Shown here one piece after another: positions 27,230-38,904 of a stretch of 64,000 nucleotides of DNA (positions are counted from its first letter, which is position 1; each line of letters starts with the position of its first letter). The DNA comes from Anaeromyxobacter terrae (lineage in GTDB: Bacteria; Myxococcota; Myxococcia; Myxococcales; Anaeromyxobacteraceae), in the NCBI RefSeq assembly GCF_022690685.1, contig NZ_JALCYY010000002.1:62001-126000 (forward strand), given 5' to 3'. The position numbers and the translations under genes are program-made. The notes below the pieces were generated by a model, which did no database searches, was not told the origin of the DNA, and saw only the letters and a program-made list of their open reading frames with translations.

Positions 27230-27631
27230 ATGGGCCTGGCCGAGAGGAGCTGGGGCGCGCTCGGGCGCGCGGTGGTGGTCGCGGGCGCGATGGCGCTCGC
27301 TTGCCTCGGCGCACGCGGCGCCAGGGAGCGCGGCGGGATCCCGGAGTCGGCCGCGGCGACCGCCGTCCCCGAGCCGGATCCCACGTGCCGGGGGACCGTC
27401 CAGGACAAGCTCCTCGTCGAAGGCATCGAGCAGGTCCGGGTGGCGGTGGACGTGGACCGTACCGGGAAGCTCACCCTCGTGCAGTTCCTCACCCCCGCGC
27501 TCACCCCCTCGCAGACGGTCGAGCTGCGCCGCGCGCTCGAGGGCTGCGCGTGGCGGCCGGGCGTCGGGCCCGACGGCGAGCCCGTCTCGGCGTCGGCGGA
27601 GCTCGTGATCGGGCGGCCTCCCCGGCGCTAG
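27230..27631 (+). CDS. Small exported protein, TonB-C-like
   Basis: A 133-residue protein with an N-terminal hydrophobic segment (VVVAGAMALACLGARG), either a signal peptide or a weak lipobox. The mature domain runs VQDKLLVEGIEQVRVAVDVDRTGKLTLVQFLTP to LRRALEGCAWRPGVGPDGEPV, resembling the strand-helix-strand of TonB C-terminal or energy-transducer-like domains. It is 22 bp upstream of the glucan phosphorylase gene and may share its transcript, though no functional link is known. Confidence 0.65.
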   Translation: MGLAERSWGALGRAVVVAGAMALACLGARGARERGGIPESAAATAVPEPDPTCRGTVQDKLLVEGIEQVRVAVDVDRTGKLTLVQFLTPALTPSQTVELRRALEGCAWRPGVGPDGEPVSASAELVIGRPPRR

Positions 27632-27652
27632 GAGAAAGAGCCGAGGTCCGCC

Positions 27653-29788
27653 ATGCCCGAGATGCCCCTCGAGACCGCGGAGGACGTCCTCGCCGCCGGC
27701 CTCCCCGTGCCGCTCCGGCCGCTCGCGCGGATCGCGTTCGACTACGGGTGGAGCTGGCAGCCCGGCGGCGAGGCGCTGTGGCGGGCGGTGGATCCCGAGC
27801 GCTTCGAGGCGTGCGGCCGGAACCCGGTGCGGCTCCTGCGCGAGGCGCCGCGGCGGACGCTCGAGGCCGCCGCGAGCGACCCCGCGCTCCTCGACGCCAT
27901 GGCGCGGCTCGCCCGCGCGCTCGACGCGGAGCGCGCCGCCCCCGCAGCGGCCGCGCCGCCGGCGCGCCCGGAGGCGCCGATCGCGTTCCTCTGCGCGGAG
28001 TATGGGATCCACGCCTCGCTCCCGATCTACGCGGGCGGCCTCGGCGTCCTCGCCGGCGATCTCCTCAAGGAGGCCTCCGACCGCCGCGTGCCGTTCGTGG
28101 CGGTGGGGCTCCTCTACCGGCGCGGCTACTTCCACCAGCGGCTCGATCCCTCGGGGATGCAGCACGAGTACTGGACGACGGTCACGCCGGAGCAGCTCGC
28201 GCTCGAGCGCGCGCGCGACGCCGCGGGGGCGCCGCTCTCGGTGCGCGTCCCGATCTGCGCCCGGAGCGTGGAGGTGGCCATCTGGCGCGCGCAGGTCGGG
28301 CGCGTCCCGCTCTTCCTGCTCGACAGCGACGTGCCGGGGAACGCGGCGATCGATCGCTTCATCACGGCGCAGCTCTACGTCGGCGACCGCGAGTACCGGC
28401 TCATGCAGTACGCGCTCCTCGGCATCGGGGCGGTGCGCGCGCTCTCCGCGCTCGGGATCCGGCCCGCCGTCTTGCACCTCAACGAGGGGCACCCGGCGCT
28501 CGCCACGCTCGAGCTCGCGCGGGAGCCGCTCGCGCGCGGCGAGCCGCTCGAGCGCGCCCTCGAGGAGGTGCGCCGCCGGGTCGTCTTCACCACCCACACC
28601 CCCGTCGCGGCGGGCAACGAGGCGTACGCGCCCGCGGAGCTCGCAGCGGTGCTCGGGCCGTACCTCGCCGCGCTCGGCCTCGGGAGCGACGAGGCGCTCG
28701 CGCTGGGGCGCGGGACAGACGTGAGCGCGCCGCAGCCGTTCGGGATGACGGATCTCGCGCTCCGGACCTCCCGCTCCGCGAACGGGGTGAGCCGTCGCCA
28801 CGGCGAGGTCGCGCGCGCCATGTGGGCCCACCACTGGCCCGGGCGCCGGCTGGAGGACGTGCCGATCACGCACGTCACGAACGGCGTCCACCTGCCGACG
28901 TGGATGGCGCCCGCGATGCGCGCGCTGCTCGAGCGCCACCTCGGCGCGGACCTCCTCGCGGGCGCGGCGGACCCGGCGCGCTGGGCGGGCGTGGACGACA
29001 TCCCCGACGAGGAGCTCTGGGCCGTCCGCTGCCGGCTGCGAGCCGAGCTCGTGGCCTTCGTCCGCGCGCGCTCCGTCAGCGACCGGCTCGCGCGCGGCGA
29101 GCCGATCGCCTACGTCGAGCGGGCGGCACGGACCTTCGACCCCGGCGTGCTCACCTCCGGCTTCGCCCGCCGCGTCGCCTCGTACAAGCGGCTCCACCTG
29201 CTCGTCGCGGACCCGCGCCGCGCGCTCGCGATCATCGGGGGGCCCCGCCCGATGCAGACGATCATCGCCGGCAAGGCCCACCCGCGCGACGACGCCGCGA
29301 AGACCATGGTCCAGGCGATCTTCGCGCTCAAGGGCGAGCCGTTCGCCGGCGACCGGGTGGTGTTCCTCGAGGACCACGACCTCGAGACGGCGCGCGCGCT
29401 GGTGGCGGGCTGCGACGTCTGGGTGAACCTCCCGCGCCCGCCGCTCGAGGCGAGCGGCACGAGCGGCATGAAGGCGGCCGTGAACGGCGGGCTCAACCTG
29501 AGCGTGCTCGACGGCTGGTGGTGCGAGGGGTACGACGGCGCGAACGGCTGGGCGATCGCGAGCGCCCCGGCCCCGGACACGATCCTGCAGGACGCCCGCG
29601 ATGCCGGCGCCTTCTACACGCTGCTCGAGCGGGAGGTGATCCCGCTCTTCCACGAGCGCGACGCGGCGGGCATTCCGCGGGGCTGGGTCCGGCGCGTGAA
29701 GGCGTCGCTCAGGACCCTGGGACCGGCGTTCTGCACCGCGCGCGCGCTCGGCGACTACGTCCGCACGGTCTACGGTGGCGGTGCGTGA
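27653..29788 (+). CDS. glgP: Alpha-glucan phosphorylase, short bacterial type
   Basis: The 711-residue enzyme has the phosphorylase signatures FCAEYGIHASLPIYAGGLGVLAGD near 115, HLNEGHPAL, FTTHTPVAAGNE, ITHVTNGVHLPTWM and the PLP-lysine segment EASGTSGMKAAVNGG near 606. It releases glucose 1-phosphate from glycogen or other alpha-glucans. The length fits the TIGR02094-type family lacking the long N-terminus of the muscle/E. coli form. GGAGAAAGAG-like purines precede the ATG. No other glycogen gene is nearby. Confidence 0.95.
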   Translation: MPEMPLETAEDVLAAGLPVPLRPLARIAFDYGWSWQPGGEALWRAVDPERFEACGRNPVRLLREAPRRTLEAAASDPALLDAMARLARALDAERAAPAAAAPPARPEAPIAFLCAEYGIHASLPIYAGGLGVLAGDLLKEASDRRVPFVAVGLLYRRGYFHQRLDPSGMQHEYWTTVTPEQLALERARDAAGAPLSVRVPICARSVEVAIWRAQVGRVPLFLLDSDVPGNAAIDRFITAQLYVGDREYRLMQYALLGIGAVRALSALGIRPAVLHLNEGHPALATLELAREPLARGEPLERALEEVRRRVVFTTHTPVAAGNEAYAPAELAAVLGPYLAALGLGSDEALALGRGTDVSAPQPFGMTDLALRTSRSANGVSRRHGEVARAMWAHHWPGRRLEDVPITHVTNGVHLPTWMAPAMRALLERHLGADLLAGAADPARWAGVDDIPDEELWAVRCRLRAELVAFVRARSVSDRLARGEPIAYVERAARTFDPGVLTSGFARRVASYKRLHLLVADPRRALAIIGGPRPMQTIIAGKAHPRDDAAKTMVQAIFALKGEPFAGDRVVFLEDHDLETARALVAGCDVWVNLPRPPLEASGTSGMKAAVNGGLNLSVLDGWWCEGYDGANGWAIASAPAPDTILQDARDAGAFYTLLEREVIPLFHERDAAGIPRGWVRRVKASLRTLGPAFCTARALGDYVRTVYGGGA

Positions 29789-29797
29789 GCTCCGCGC

Positions 29798-29820
29798 GCG
29801 CGGGGGAAGTCCCCCCGCGC
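29798..29820. terminator. Strong hairpin between convergent glgP and porin genes
   Basis: GCGCGGGGG and CCCCCGCGC form a perfect 9-bp stem around AAGTC, 9 bp past the glgP stop and 19 bp before the porin stop on the other strand. There is no T tract, as is usual at this GC content. It probably serves both genes. Confidence 0.6.
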
Positions 29821-29839
29821 AAGCGGCCCCTCCCGCTGC

Positions 29840-30967
29840 CTAGAACACGACCTGCGCGAGCGCGATGAGCCGGTTGCCCGTGCGCACCGGGCGGTCCGAC
29901 CGATCGAGCTCGTAGTTCGCGACCAGCCGCGCGTTCACCGACAGGAGGTCGTAATAGGCGCCGAGCGTGTACCGCTCGTAGCGATCGCCGCGGGCCGACC
30001 CGGCGTCGTTCGGATCGTACTGCTCCACCCGGAACACCGGCCCGACGCTCCACGGCGTCTTGCCGTAGAAGCCCGCGTACCAGCCGCGCGCGTCCTGATC
30101 CGAGGCGGCGACGGTCGCCGGCGACGCGTACTTCCGGACGCGGCGGCGCGACTCGATGAGCTCCGCGACGCCGAAGAACCACGGCGTCTCGAGCGTCAGG
30201 TCGGCGCCCGCCGTATGGAAGTACGCGTACGTGTCGTCGAGCACCGCGCCGATGGTGCCGAACTTCCCGTCCGCCCCGAGGGACTGGACCTGATGGCCGT
30301 AGCCGTACGACCCGCCCGCGCGCGCGACCGTGCGTCCGAGCGAGAGCGCGACGCCGGCCCGTCCCCAGACGTTCTTCTCGTTCAGGTCGTCCTTCGCGTT
30401 CGGGCCCGCGCCGTCCACGGCCGCCGTGGCGAGCTCTGCGTCGAGCGCTGAGGAGAGCCTGAACTTGCCGGTGAGCAGCGCGCCCAGGTCGCGGCTGTCG
30501 CGGCCGCGGGCGAGGGCGGCGACCACGTACGAGTTGTAGACCCAGAGGAGCTTCGTGTCGGACTCCGCCTGCTCGTACCCGAAGGGCGTCTTGAACTGCC
30601 CGAGCCGTAGCTCGAGCCGCGGCGCGAGGCGGAGCGCGACGTACGCGTCCTTCAGCGACGTGTCGGCGGCGTCGAACAGGACGGTGTAGCCGACCCGCGG
30701 CAGCACCTCGCCGCGGATCCCGATCCGCGCCCGGCGGAACTCGGCCGTGCTCACCCCGGGTGCTGGGCCCGGACGATCCGTCGAGGAGAGCTGGAAGTCG
30801 AGGTAGCCGAACGCGACCGGCCTGGGCGCGTACGCGGGGGGCGGCGCCGCGCGATCGGTCGCCGCCGCGACCGTGGACGCGGGCGCAGGCGGAGCGGTGG
30901 GCGGCGGCGCCGAGGCAGGGCTGGCCTGGGCAACGGCGGAGGCGAGGACGAGAGCGGCGAGGATCAT
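29840..30967 (-). CDS. Outer-membrane porin, OprO/OprP-like
   Basis: A 375-residue protein with a Sec signal peptide, an Ala/Pro-rich spacer and a body of alternating amphipathic strands, including FGYLDFQLSS and RLELRLGQFKTPFGYEQ, typical of the phosphate-selective porin (OprO/P) superfamily, and ending in an aromatic strand closing with F (VVF). It would form an anion-preferring channel. It is divergent from cysD, and its upstream region (31027-31042) has a copy of the operator found before cysD and the sulfate-binding protein gene, so sulfate or organosulfur uptake is the likely role (inference). Confidence 0.82.
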   Translation of the reverse strand: MILAALVLASAVAQASPASAPPPTAPPAPASTVAAATDRAAPPPAYAPRPVAFGYLDFQLSSTDRPGPAPGVSTAEFRRARIGIRGEVLPRVGYTVLFDAADTSLKDAYVALRLAPRLELRLGQFKTPFGYEQAESDTKLLWVYNSYVVAALARGRDSRDLGALLTGKFRLSSALDAELATAAVDGAGPNAKDDLNEKNVWGRAGVALSLGRTVARAGGSYGYGHQVQSLGADGKFGTIGAVLDDTYAYFHTAGADLTLETPWFFGVAELIESRRRVRKYASPATVAASDQDARGWYAGFYGKTPWSVGPVFRVEQYDPNDAGSARGDRYERYTLGAYYDLLSVNARLVANYELDRSDRPVRTGNRLIALAQVVF

Positions 30968-31026
30968 CGGGTTCTCCGGGGGAAGGCAGGCTGACGGCGA
31001 GCGTCTGTCCGTCGATGCGACGGTTC

Positions 31027-31042
31027 ATCCGCTATAACAGAC
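31027..31042. promoter_or_regulatory. Sulfur-regulon palindrome copy upstream of the porin gene
   Basis: The 16-mer ATCCGCTATAACAGAC matches the perfect palindrome at 37728-37743 at 13 of 16 positions. It lies 60-75 bp upstream of the porin start codon. The porin promoter hexamers are not clear. Confidence 0.5.
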
Positions 31043-31156
31043 GAACGATCGAGCTGTACAGTGTCCACCGCTGGTCGCTTCACCGCAGGGCCGGGGACCC
31101 GACCCCTCCGACGCCTCACCTGCCCCGTCGCGCTCGCGCGGTCGAGACCCCTCCGC

Positions 31157-31186
31157 TTGACCTGACGGTCGTCCGTTATCTAGGAT
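31157..31186 (+). promoter_or_regulatory. cysD promoter (TTGACC-N18-TAGGAT)
   Basis: The -35 box is TTGACC (31157-31162) and the -10 box TAGGAT (31181-31186). A very similar promoter, TTGACC-N17-TAGGCT, precedes the sulfate-binding protein gene. Both have an operator palindrome starting 3-5 bases after the -10 box. The spacer also contains GTCCGTTATC, a half-like copy of the operator. Confidence 0.6.
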
Positions 31187-31188
31187 GT

Positions 31189-31204
31189 TTCCGTTATCAC
31201 GGAC
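31189..31204. promoter_or_regulatory. Operator palindrome at the cysD transcription start
   Basis: TTCCGTTATCACGGAC contains the dyad TCCGT/ACGGA and matches the 37728 palindrome at 13 of 16 positions. It covers the expected transcription start, a position typical for repressor binding. A weaker copy overlaps the -10 box at 31171-31186, centred 18 bp upstream. Confidence 0.6.
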
Positions 31205-31250
31205 ACCGCGCCGCCATCCTGGCGACGGCCCCGTGTGGAGACGGTCCAGC

Positions 31251-32174
31251 ATGGCAGTCGTCGCGGCCCACCTCACGAGCACGCTCTCGCACCTCGACTG
31301 GCTGGAGGCGGAGTCGATCCACGTCCTGCGGGAGGTCGCCGGCCAGTGCGCGAGCCCCGCGCTGCTGTTCTCCGGCGGCAAGGACTCCATCTGCCTCCTC
31401 CGGCTGGCGGAGAAGGCCTTCCGGCCCGGACGCTTCCCCTTCCCCCTCCTGCACATCGACACCGGGCACAACTACCCGGAGGTCATCGCCTTCCGGGATC
31501 GCCGCGCGGCGGAGCTCCGCGAGCGCCTCGTGGTCCGCTCGGTGGAGGACTCGATCCGGGCGGGCCGCGTCGTGCTGAAGCACCCGCAGGAGTCGCGCAA
31601 CAAGCACCAGTCGGTGACGCTGCTCGACGCCATCGCGGAGCTGGAGCTGGACGCGTGCATCGGCGGCGCGCGGCGCGACGAGGAGAAGGCGCGCGCGAAG
31701 GAGCGCGTGTTCTCGTTCCGCGACGAGTTCGGCGGCTGGGATCCCAAGAACCAGCGGCCGGAGCTGTGGAGCCTCTACAACGCGCGCGTCCACAAGGGCG
31801 AGAACGTGCGCGTCTTCCCGATCTCCAACTGGACCGAGCTCGACGTGTGGCAGTACATCGCGCGCGAGCGGCTCGAGATCCCGTCCATCTACTTCGCCCA
31901 CCGGCGCGACGTCGTCCGCCGGGGCGGCGCGCTCGTCCCGGTGACGCCGCTCACGCCGGCGCGGCCCGGCGAGACGGTCGAGGAGGTCTCGGTCCGGTTC
32001 CGCACGGTGGGCGACATCACCTGCACCGCGCCGGTCGAGTCCACCGCCGACACCCTCGCGAAGATCGTCGCCGAGACCGCCACCACCACGATCACCGAGC
32101 GCGGCGCGACGCGCCTCGACGATCAGACGTCCGACGCCTCGATGGAGCAGCGCAAGAAGGAGGGGTACTTCTGA
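31251..32174 (+). CDS. cysD: Sulfate adenylyltransferase subunit 2 (ATP sulfurylase small subunit)
   Basis: The 307-residue protein has the PP-loop SGGKDS (41-46), [11 protein letters not shown] and [25 protein letters not shown], all hallmarks of CysD, and the conserved C-terminus [11 protein letters not shown]. With CysN it forms adenosine 5'-phosphosulfate (APS) from sulfate and ATP. The ATG at 31251 lies about 55 bp after the predicted transcription start. Its stop overlaps the cysN start as TGATG, so the subunits are translated in step. Confidence 0.97.
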   Translation: MAVVAAHLTSTLSHLDWLEAESIHVLREVAGQCASPALLFSGGKDSICLLRLAEKAFRPGRFPFPLLHIDTGHNYPEVIAFRDRRAAELRERLVVRSVEDSIRAGRVVLKHPQESRNKHQSVTLLDAIAELELDACIGGARRDEEKARAKERVFSFRDEFGGWDPKNQRPELWSLYNARVHKGENVRVFPISNWTELDVWQYIARERLEIPSIYFAHRRDVVRRGGALVPVTPLTPARPGETVEEVSVRFRTVGDITCTAPVESTADTLAKIVAETATTTITERGATRLDDQTSDASMEQRKKEGYF

Positions 32175-33447
32175 TGCTCGCCGCCGAACGACTCTCCGCG
32201 CCCGCGACGGACGGCCTCCTCCGCTTCCTCACCTGCGGCAGCGTCGACGACGGAAAGAGCACGCTCATCGGGCGGCTCCTCCTCGACACGCGGTCCATCC
32301 TCGCCGACGCGCTGCACGCCATCGAGCGCACCTCGCGCAGGCGCGGCCTCGAGGCAGTGGACCTCTCGCTCCTCACCGACGGCCTGCAGGCGGAGCGCGA
32401 GCAGGGCATCACCATCGACGTCGCGCACCGCTACTTCTCGACGGGCACGCGCAAGTACATCATCGCCGACGCCCCCGGGCACGAGCAGTACACGCGGAAC
32501 ATGGTCACCGCCGCTTCCACCGCGGACCTCGCCATCATCCTCGTCGACGCGCGCAGGGGCGTCCTCACGCAGACCCGCCGCCACTCCTACGTCGCGCACC
32601 TCGTCGGGATCCCTCACCTCGTCGTGGCCGTGAACAAGATGGACCTCGTCGGGTTCTCGCCGGAGGTCTTCGAGCGCATCCGCGCCGACTACCTGGCCTT
32701 CGCGGCGAAGCTCGGCATCACGGACGTGCGCTTCGTCCCGATGTCCGCGCTACAGGGCGACATGGTCGTCGATCGCGGCGCGAACCTCTCCTGGTACCGT
32801 GGCCCGACGCTGCTCGAGCTGCTCGAGGGGGCGGCTCCGGCGCGGGACGCGGTGCGCGGGAGGTTCCGGTTCCCGGTCCAGTGGGTGTGCCGGCCGCACA
32901 CGCTCGAGCACCACGACTTCCGCGGCTACATGGGCCGCGTCGAGTCCGGCGAGATCCGCGCCGGCGACGCCGTGCAGGTGCTGCCGTCCGGCCGCGCGAC
33001 GCGCGTGCGCCAGATCCTCCTGCACGACGCCCCTTCGCTGCCGTGCGCCGTGGCGGGGCAGTCGGTCACGCTCCTCCTGGAGGACGCGCTCGACGTCTCG
33101 CGCGGCGATCTCCTCGTGCGCGCCGGAGAGGGGCCCGAGCCGACGCGCAAGGTGGACGCGACGCTCTGCTGGCTGTCGGAGCGGCCCGGCGATGCGGGGC
33201 GGAGGGTCCTCCTCCGCCATGGCGCGCGCGAGGTGCGCGCCACCCTCGCCGAGATCGCCCATCGCGTGGACCTCGCCGAGCTCGCCGAGCGACCCGCCAC
33301 GTCCCTCGCCATGAACGACATCGCGCGCGTCTCGCTGCGGCTCGCCCAGCCGATCGCCGCGGACCGGTACGCCGAGAGCCGGGCCACGGGCGCCTTCGTC
33401 CTGATCGACGAGACGACGAACGACACCGTCGCGGCGGGGATGATCCT

Positions 33448-33451
<4 letters not shown>
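32174..33451 (+). CDS. cysN: Sulfate adenylyltransferase subunit 1 (GTPase)
   Basis: The 425-residue EF-Tu-like GTPase has G1 [10 protein letters not shown] (21-30), [16 protein letters not shown]3 DAPGH (99-103) and G4 NKMD (154-157), followed by two beta-barrel domains. GTP hydrolysis drives APS formation by CysD. Unlike many CysN proteins (CysNC), it has no fused APS kinase; that domain is attached to the next gene product instead. The stop overlaps the next start as GTGA. Confidence 0.97.
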
Positions 33452-34796
<1,345 letters not shown>

Positions 34797-34800
<4 letters not shown>

Positions 34801-35630
34801 GCGCCGGCGCCCGCCGCGGCGTGCTGCCCGGGTTCGGCCTCTCGACGGGGTTCACCGTGCTGTACCTGTGCCTCGTCGTGCTCGTGCCGCTGTCGGCCGT
34901 CGCGCTCCGCTCGAGCAGCCTCGGGTGGGAGGCGGCCTGGAGCGTCGTCGCGTCGCCGCGCGCCCTCGCCTCCTACCGGCTCAGCTTCGGCGCGTCGCTC
35001 GCCGCGGCGGCCGCGAACGTCGTGCTCGGGGGGCTCGTCGCCTGGGTGCTCGCGCGCTACCGCTTCCCCGGGCGCGCCGTCGTCGACGCGCTCGTGGACC
35101 TGCCGTTCGCGCTGCCGACCGCGGTGAGCGGCATCGCGCTCACGGCGGTGTACGGGCCGACCGGCTGGATCGGGCGGCACCTCGAGGCGGCCGGCGTCCG
35201 GGTCGCGTTCTCGCCCCTCGGCGTGACCCTCGCGCTCACCTTCATCGGACTGCCGTTCGTGATCCGCACCGTGCAGCCCGTCCTGGAGGACCCCGATCCG
35301 GAGGTCGAGGAGGCCGCGGCGGTCCTCGGCGCGTCGCGCTGGCAGACGTTCCGGCGCGTCCTCCTGCCGGCCCTCCTCCCCGCCGCGATCACCGGCTTCG
35401 CGCTCGCGTTCGCCCGCGCGCTCGGAGAGTACGGCTCCGTCGTGTTCATCTCCGGGAACATGCCGATGCGCACCGAGATCGCGCCGCTCCTCGTCATGAC
35501 GCGGCTCGAGCAGTTCGACTACGCGGGCGCGGCGGCGATCGCGACGGTGCTGCTCGGCGCGTCGTTCGTCCTGCTCCTCGCGATCAACCGGCTCCAGGCC
35601 TGGACGCGGGCGCGCGCGGGGGCCGCATGA
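34797..35630 (+). CDS. cysT: Sulfate/thiosulfate ABC transporter permease CysT
   Basis: The 277-residue membrane protein has about six spans, the CysT motif [22 protein letters not shown] and the EAA loop [23 protein letters not shown], then [14 protein letters not shown]. It forms the channel with CysW, driven by CysA. GTG start overlapping the cysHC stop as GTGA; the stop overlaps cysW as ATGA. Confidence 0.95.
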
Positions 35631-36568
35631 CGGCCCCCGCCCGGTCCCTTGCCGAGGTCGAGCGCGGGCCGCGCACCGCGCCGCCCCGCCCCGCCGCGGT
35701 CCCCGAGCCGCCGCCGCGGCGCGCCCGCCGCGCCACGGAGGATCCGCCGGCGGTCCGCTGGGCGCTCGTCGCCGTTGCGCTCCTCTTCGTGGGGGCGTTC
35801 GTGCTCGTCCCCGCGGCGACGGTGGTCGCCGAGGCGGTCCGAGGGGGCGTCGCGCTCTGGTGGAAGGCGCTCGTCGATCCCGACGCGCTCGCGGCGGTGA
35901 GGCTCACGCTCCTCGTCGCCGCCATCGCGGTGCCGCTCAACGCGCTCTTCGGGCTCGCCGCCGCCTGGTCGGTGACCCGCTTCCGCTACGCGGGGAAGAG
36001 CGTCCTCGTCTCGCTCGTCGATCTCCCCTTCGGCGTCTCGCCCGTCGTCTCTGGGATGGCGACGGTGCTGCTGTTCGGCGCGCACGGCTGGCTCGGCCCG
36101 TGGCTCCTCGCGCACGGCGTGAAGGTCGTGTTCGCGGTCCCGGGCATCGTCCTCGCGACGGTGTTCGTGACGTTCCCGTTCGTCGCGCGCGAGCTCATCC
36201 CGTTCATGGAGGCGCAGGGCGTAGAGGAGGAGGAGGCCGCGCTCGTGCTCGGCGCGACCGGGTGGCAGATCCTCACCCGCGTCACCCTCCCGAACGTGAG
36301 GTGGAGCCTCCTCTACGGGATCATCCTCTGCAACGCGCGCGCGATGGGTGAGTTCGGCGCGGTCTCGGTGGTCTCCGGGCACATCCGCGGCGTCACGAAC
36401 ACCGTCCCGCTGCAGGTCGAGATCCTGTACGGCGAGTACGCCTTCCAGGCGGCGTTCGCGGTGGCGTCGCTCCTCTTCGTGCTCGCCGTCGTCACCCTCG
36501 TCGCGAAGCAGGCGCTCGAGTGGCACCACCGACCCCGACGGCCCACCGTCCTCCGGAGCGCTCCATGA
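35627..36568 (+). CDS. cysW: Sulfate/thiosulfate ABC transporter permease CysW
   Basis: A 313-residue permease with an extended Pro/Arg-rich cytoplasmic N-terminus of about 40 residues, then six spans. It has the CysW motifs [22 protein letters not shown] and [24 protein letters not shown], then [15 protein letters not shown]. The start overlaps cysT and the stop overlaps cysA, each as ATGA. It pairs with CysT for sulfate import. Confidence 0.95.
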   Translation: MTAPARSLAEVERGPRTAPPRPAAVPEPPPRRARRATEDPPAVRWALVAVALLFVGAFVLVPAATVVAEAVRGGVALWWKALVDPDALAAVRLTLLVAAIAVPLNALFGLAAAWSVTRFRYAGKSVLVSLVDLPFGVSPVVSGMATVLLFGAHGWLGPWLLAHGVKVVFAVPGIVLATVFVTFPFVARELIPFMEAQGVEEEEAALVLGATGWQILTRVTLPNVRWSLLYGIILCNARAMGEFGAVSVVSGHIRGVTNTVPLQVEILYGEYAFQAAFAVASLLFVLAVVTLVAKQALEWHHRPRRPTVLRSAP

Positions 36569-37650
36569 GCATCGCCATCCGCGACGTCCACAAGGCGTTC
36601 GACGCGACACCCGTCCTGCGCGGCGTCACCCTGGAGGTCCCCGACGGCGAGCTCGTCGCGCTGCTCGGCCCCTCCGGCTGCGGGAAGACGACGCTCCTCA
36701 GGATCATCGCGGGGCTCGAGGCCGCGGACGCGGGCGAGGTGCGGCACGACGGCGAGGACGTCTCGGCGCGGAGCGCGCGCGAGCGGAACGTCGGCGTCGT
36801 GTTCCAGCACTACGCGCTGTTCCGGCACATGACGGTGGAGGAGAACGTCGCGTTCGCGCTGCGCGTGCGGAAGCGACCGCGCGCGGAGACGGCCGCGCGC
36901 GTCGCGCAGCTGCTCCGCCTCGTGCAGCTCGACGGGCTGAAGGGGCGCTACCCGCAGCAGCTCTCGGGCGGGCAGCGGCAGCGCGTCGCGCTCGCGCGCG
37001 CCCTCGCCACCGAGCCGCGCATCCTGCTCCTCGACGAGCCGTTCGGCGCGCTGGACGCGCGCGTGCGCCAGGAGCTGCGCCGCTGGCTCCGGCGCCTTCA
37101 CGACGAGCTCCACGTGACGAGCGTCTTCGTGACGCACGACCAGGAGGAGGCGTTCGAGGTGGCCGACCGCGTCGTGCTCATGAACGCGGGGCGGGTGGAG
37201 CAGGTCGGGACCCCGGCGCAGGTGTTCGAGGAGCCCGCGAGCGCGTTCGTGATGCGCTTCCTCGGCGCGGTGAACGCGTTCAAGGGCTGGGTCGAGGGCG
37301 ACCGCGCCTTCGTGAACGGCCTCGACCTCGAGCTCGTGGCGCCCGCGTCCGCCGCGCACCGCGCGCGCGCTCACGTCTTCGTGCGCCCGCACGAGCTCGA
37401 CATCCACCGCGCGCCGGTTCCCGGCTCGTTCGCGGCGAGCGTCGAGCGCGTGCTGCCGCTCGGCGCGGCGGTCAGGATCGAGCTGTCGGCTCCCGGGGTC
37501 GGCGGCGCCGTCGAGGCGGAGCTCGACGTCCGCAGGAGCGAGGCGCTGGCGCTCGCTCCGGGCGACACGGTGCACCTCGCCCCCCGGCGCGTGCGTGTGT
37601 TCCCGTCGCGCGAGGACGAGCTCGACAGCCTCACCGCGAGCGCGCTCTGA
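36565..37650 (+). CDS. cysA: Sulfate/thiosulfate ABC transporter ATP-binding protein CysA
   Basis: The 361-residue ATPase has Walker [11 protein letters not shown]-loop [13 protein letters not shown] (the CysA-type FRHMTV), signature [15 protein letters not shown], Walker [12 protein letters not shown] and H-loop [16 protein letters not shown]-terminal TOBE-like domain contains [10 protein letters not shown], characteristic of CysA. Last gene of the six-gene operon starting at cysD. The ATG at 36565 overlaps the cysW stop. Confidence 0.96.
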   Translation: MSIAIRDVHKAFDATPVLRGVTLEVPDGELVALLGPSGCGKTTLLRIIAGLEAADAGEVRHDGEDVSARSARERNVGVVFQHYALFRHMTVEENVAFALRVRKRPRAETAARVAQLLRLVQLDGLKGRYPQQLSGGQRQRVALARALATEPRILLLDEPFGALDARVRQELRRWLRRLHDELHVTSVFVTHDQEEAFEVADRVVLMNAGRVEQVGTPAQVFEEPASAFVMRFLGAVNAFKGWVEGDRAFVNGLDLELVAPASAAHRARAHVFVRPHELDIHRAPVPGSFAASVERVLPLGAAVRIELSAPGVGGAVEAELDVRRSEALALAPGDTVHLAPRRVRVFPSREDELDSLTASAL

Positions 37651-37664
37651 GGAGCCTCCGCGCC

Positions 37665-37687
37665 GGCGCCCGCGTCGGCCGGGCGCC
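37665..37687 (+). terminator. Hairpin ending the cysD-cysA operon
   Basis: GGCGCCCG and CGGGCGCC pair perfectly around a 7-base loop, 15 bp after the cysA stop and just before the next promoter. There is no T tract. Confidence 0.5.
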
Positions 37688-37694
37688 AGCCCAC

Positions 37695-37723
37695 TTGACC
37701 GGGCCTCATCCGCCATCTAGGCT
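37695..37723 (+). promoter_or_regulatory. Promoter of the sulfate-binding protein gene (TTGACC-N17-TAGGCT)
   Basis: The -35 box TTGACC (37695-37700) and -10 box TAGGCT (37718-37723) closely match the cysD promoter. The binding-protein gene therefore probably has its own transcript, a common arrangement when the binding protein is needed in excess. Confidence 0.6.
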
Positions 37724-37727
37724 GGTC

Positions 37728-37743
37728 ATCCGTTATAACGGAT
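37728..37743. promoter_or_regulatory. Perfect 16-bp operator palindrome ATCCGTTATAACGGAT
   Basis: This is the best copy of the motif found before cysD and the porin gene. It begins 5 bases past the -10 box, over the expected transcription start, as in the cysD promoter. Binding there should block initiation. Confidence 0.7.
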
Positions 37744-37778
37744 ACGGCGCCATGCCGGCGTCGGCGGAGGAGACGGAC

Positions 37779-38825
37779 ATGCCTGAGATCCCGAGACCGC
37801 AGCATCGCAGCCCGACCCGACGGCTCGCGGCGCTCTTCGCCTGCGTGGCCGCGCTCGGGGTCGCGTCGGCCACGCGCGCGGCCCCCGCTCCGGTGCAGCT
37901 CCTGAACGTCTCCTACGATCCGACGCGGGAGCTGTACGAGGACGTGAACGCCGCGTTCGCGCGGCAGTGGAAGGCGCGCACCGGGCAGGACGTCGCCGTG
38001 AGGCAATCGCACGGCGGCTCGGGCAAGCAGGCCCGGGCGGTGATCGACGGCCTCGAGGCGGACGTCGTCACGCTCGCCCTCGCCTACGACGTCGACGCCG
38101 TCGCCAAGGCGGGGCTCGTCGCGCCCGGCTGGGCGAGCCGGCTGCCGGACAACGCGGCCCCGTACACGTCCACGATCGTCTTCCTCGTCCGCAAGGGGAA
38201 CCCCAAGGCGATCCGCGACTGGGACGATCTCGTGAAGCCCGGGATCCAGGTGATCACGCCGAACCCGAAGACCTCGGGCGGCGCGCGCTGGAACTACCTC
38301 GCCGCGTGGGCGCACGCGCTCGAGAAGAGCGGCGGCGACGAGCAGAAGGCGACCGGGTTCGTGCGCGCCCTGTACGCGAACGTGCCGGTCCTCGACTCGG
38401 GCGCGCGCGGCGCCACGACGACGTTCGTCGAGCGCGGCATCGGCGACGTGCTCCTCGCGTGGGAGAACGAGGCGTTCCTGGCCGTGGAGAAGCTCGGGCA
38501 CGGAGCGTTCGAGATCGTGGTGCCGGCCACGAGCATCCTCGCCGAGCCGCCGGTCGCGGTCGTGGATCGCGTCGTCGATCGCCGCGGCACGCGCGAGGCC
38601 GCGGACGCGTACCTGCGGTTCCTCTACTCCGAGGAGGGGCAGGAGATCGCCGCGCGTCACTTCTACCGCCCGCGCCTCGCTGCCGTCGCCGGCCGGTACG
38701 CCGCCCGGTTCCCGAAGCTGCGCCTCGTCACCGTCGACCGGGTGTTCGGCGGATGGGCGGCCGCGCAGGCGAAGCACTTCGCGGACGGCGGAGTGTTCGA
38801 CCGGATCTACGCGCCGGGGCGGTGA
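37779..38825 (+). CDS. sbp: Periplasmic sulfate/thiosulfate-binding protein
   Basis: The 348-residue protein has a Sec signal peptide (cleavage near ATRAAPA) and the family motifs [57 protein letters not shown] and LLAWENEA. It delivers sulfate or thiosulfate to the CysTWA importer. The ATG at 37779, behind GGAGGAG, is preferred over an upstream in-frame ATG at 37752 that lacks a ribosome site. It could equally be called cysP; sulfate versus thiosulfate preference is not readable. Confidence 0.94.
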   Translation: MPEIPRPQHRSPTRRLAALFACVAALGVASATRAAPAPVQLLNVSYDPTRELYEDVNAAFARQWKARTGQDVAVRQSHGGSGKQARAVIDGLEADVVTLALAYDVDAVAKAGLVAPGWASRLPDNAAPYTSTIVFLVRKGNPKAIRDWDDLVKPGIQVITPNPKTSGGARWNYLAAWAHALEKSGGDEQKATGFVRALYANVPVLDSGARGATTTFVERGIGDVLLAWENEAFLAVEKLGHGAFEIVVPATSILAEPPVAVVDRVVDRRGTREAADAYLRFLYSEEGQEIAARHFYRPRLAAVAGRYAARFPKLRLVTVDRVFGGWAAAQAKHFADGGVFDRIYAPGR

Positions 38826-38874
38826 CCCTCGCCGTCGCCCTCGACCTCTCGACCGGCGTGCAGGAGCGCCGCCC

Positions 38875-38904
38875 ACCGCGCGGTCGACGGCCGGGCCGCG
38901 CGGT
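38875..38904 (+). terminator. Hairpin downstream of sbp
   Basis: ACCGCGCGG and CCGCGCGGT are perfect 9-bp arms around a 12-base loop, about 50 bp after the sbp stop. The rest of the roughly 215-bp gap to the cupin gene shows nothing recognisable. Confidence 0.45.

Noticed and set aside
26903-29653. 916-codon open frame antisense to glgP
   Set aside because: glgP has all phosphorylase motifs on the plus strand; the antisense product is low-complexity Arg/Glu/Ala.
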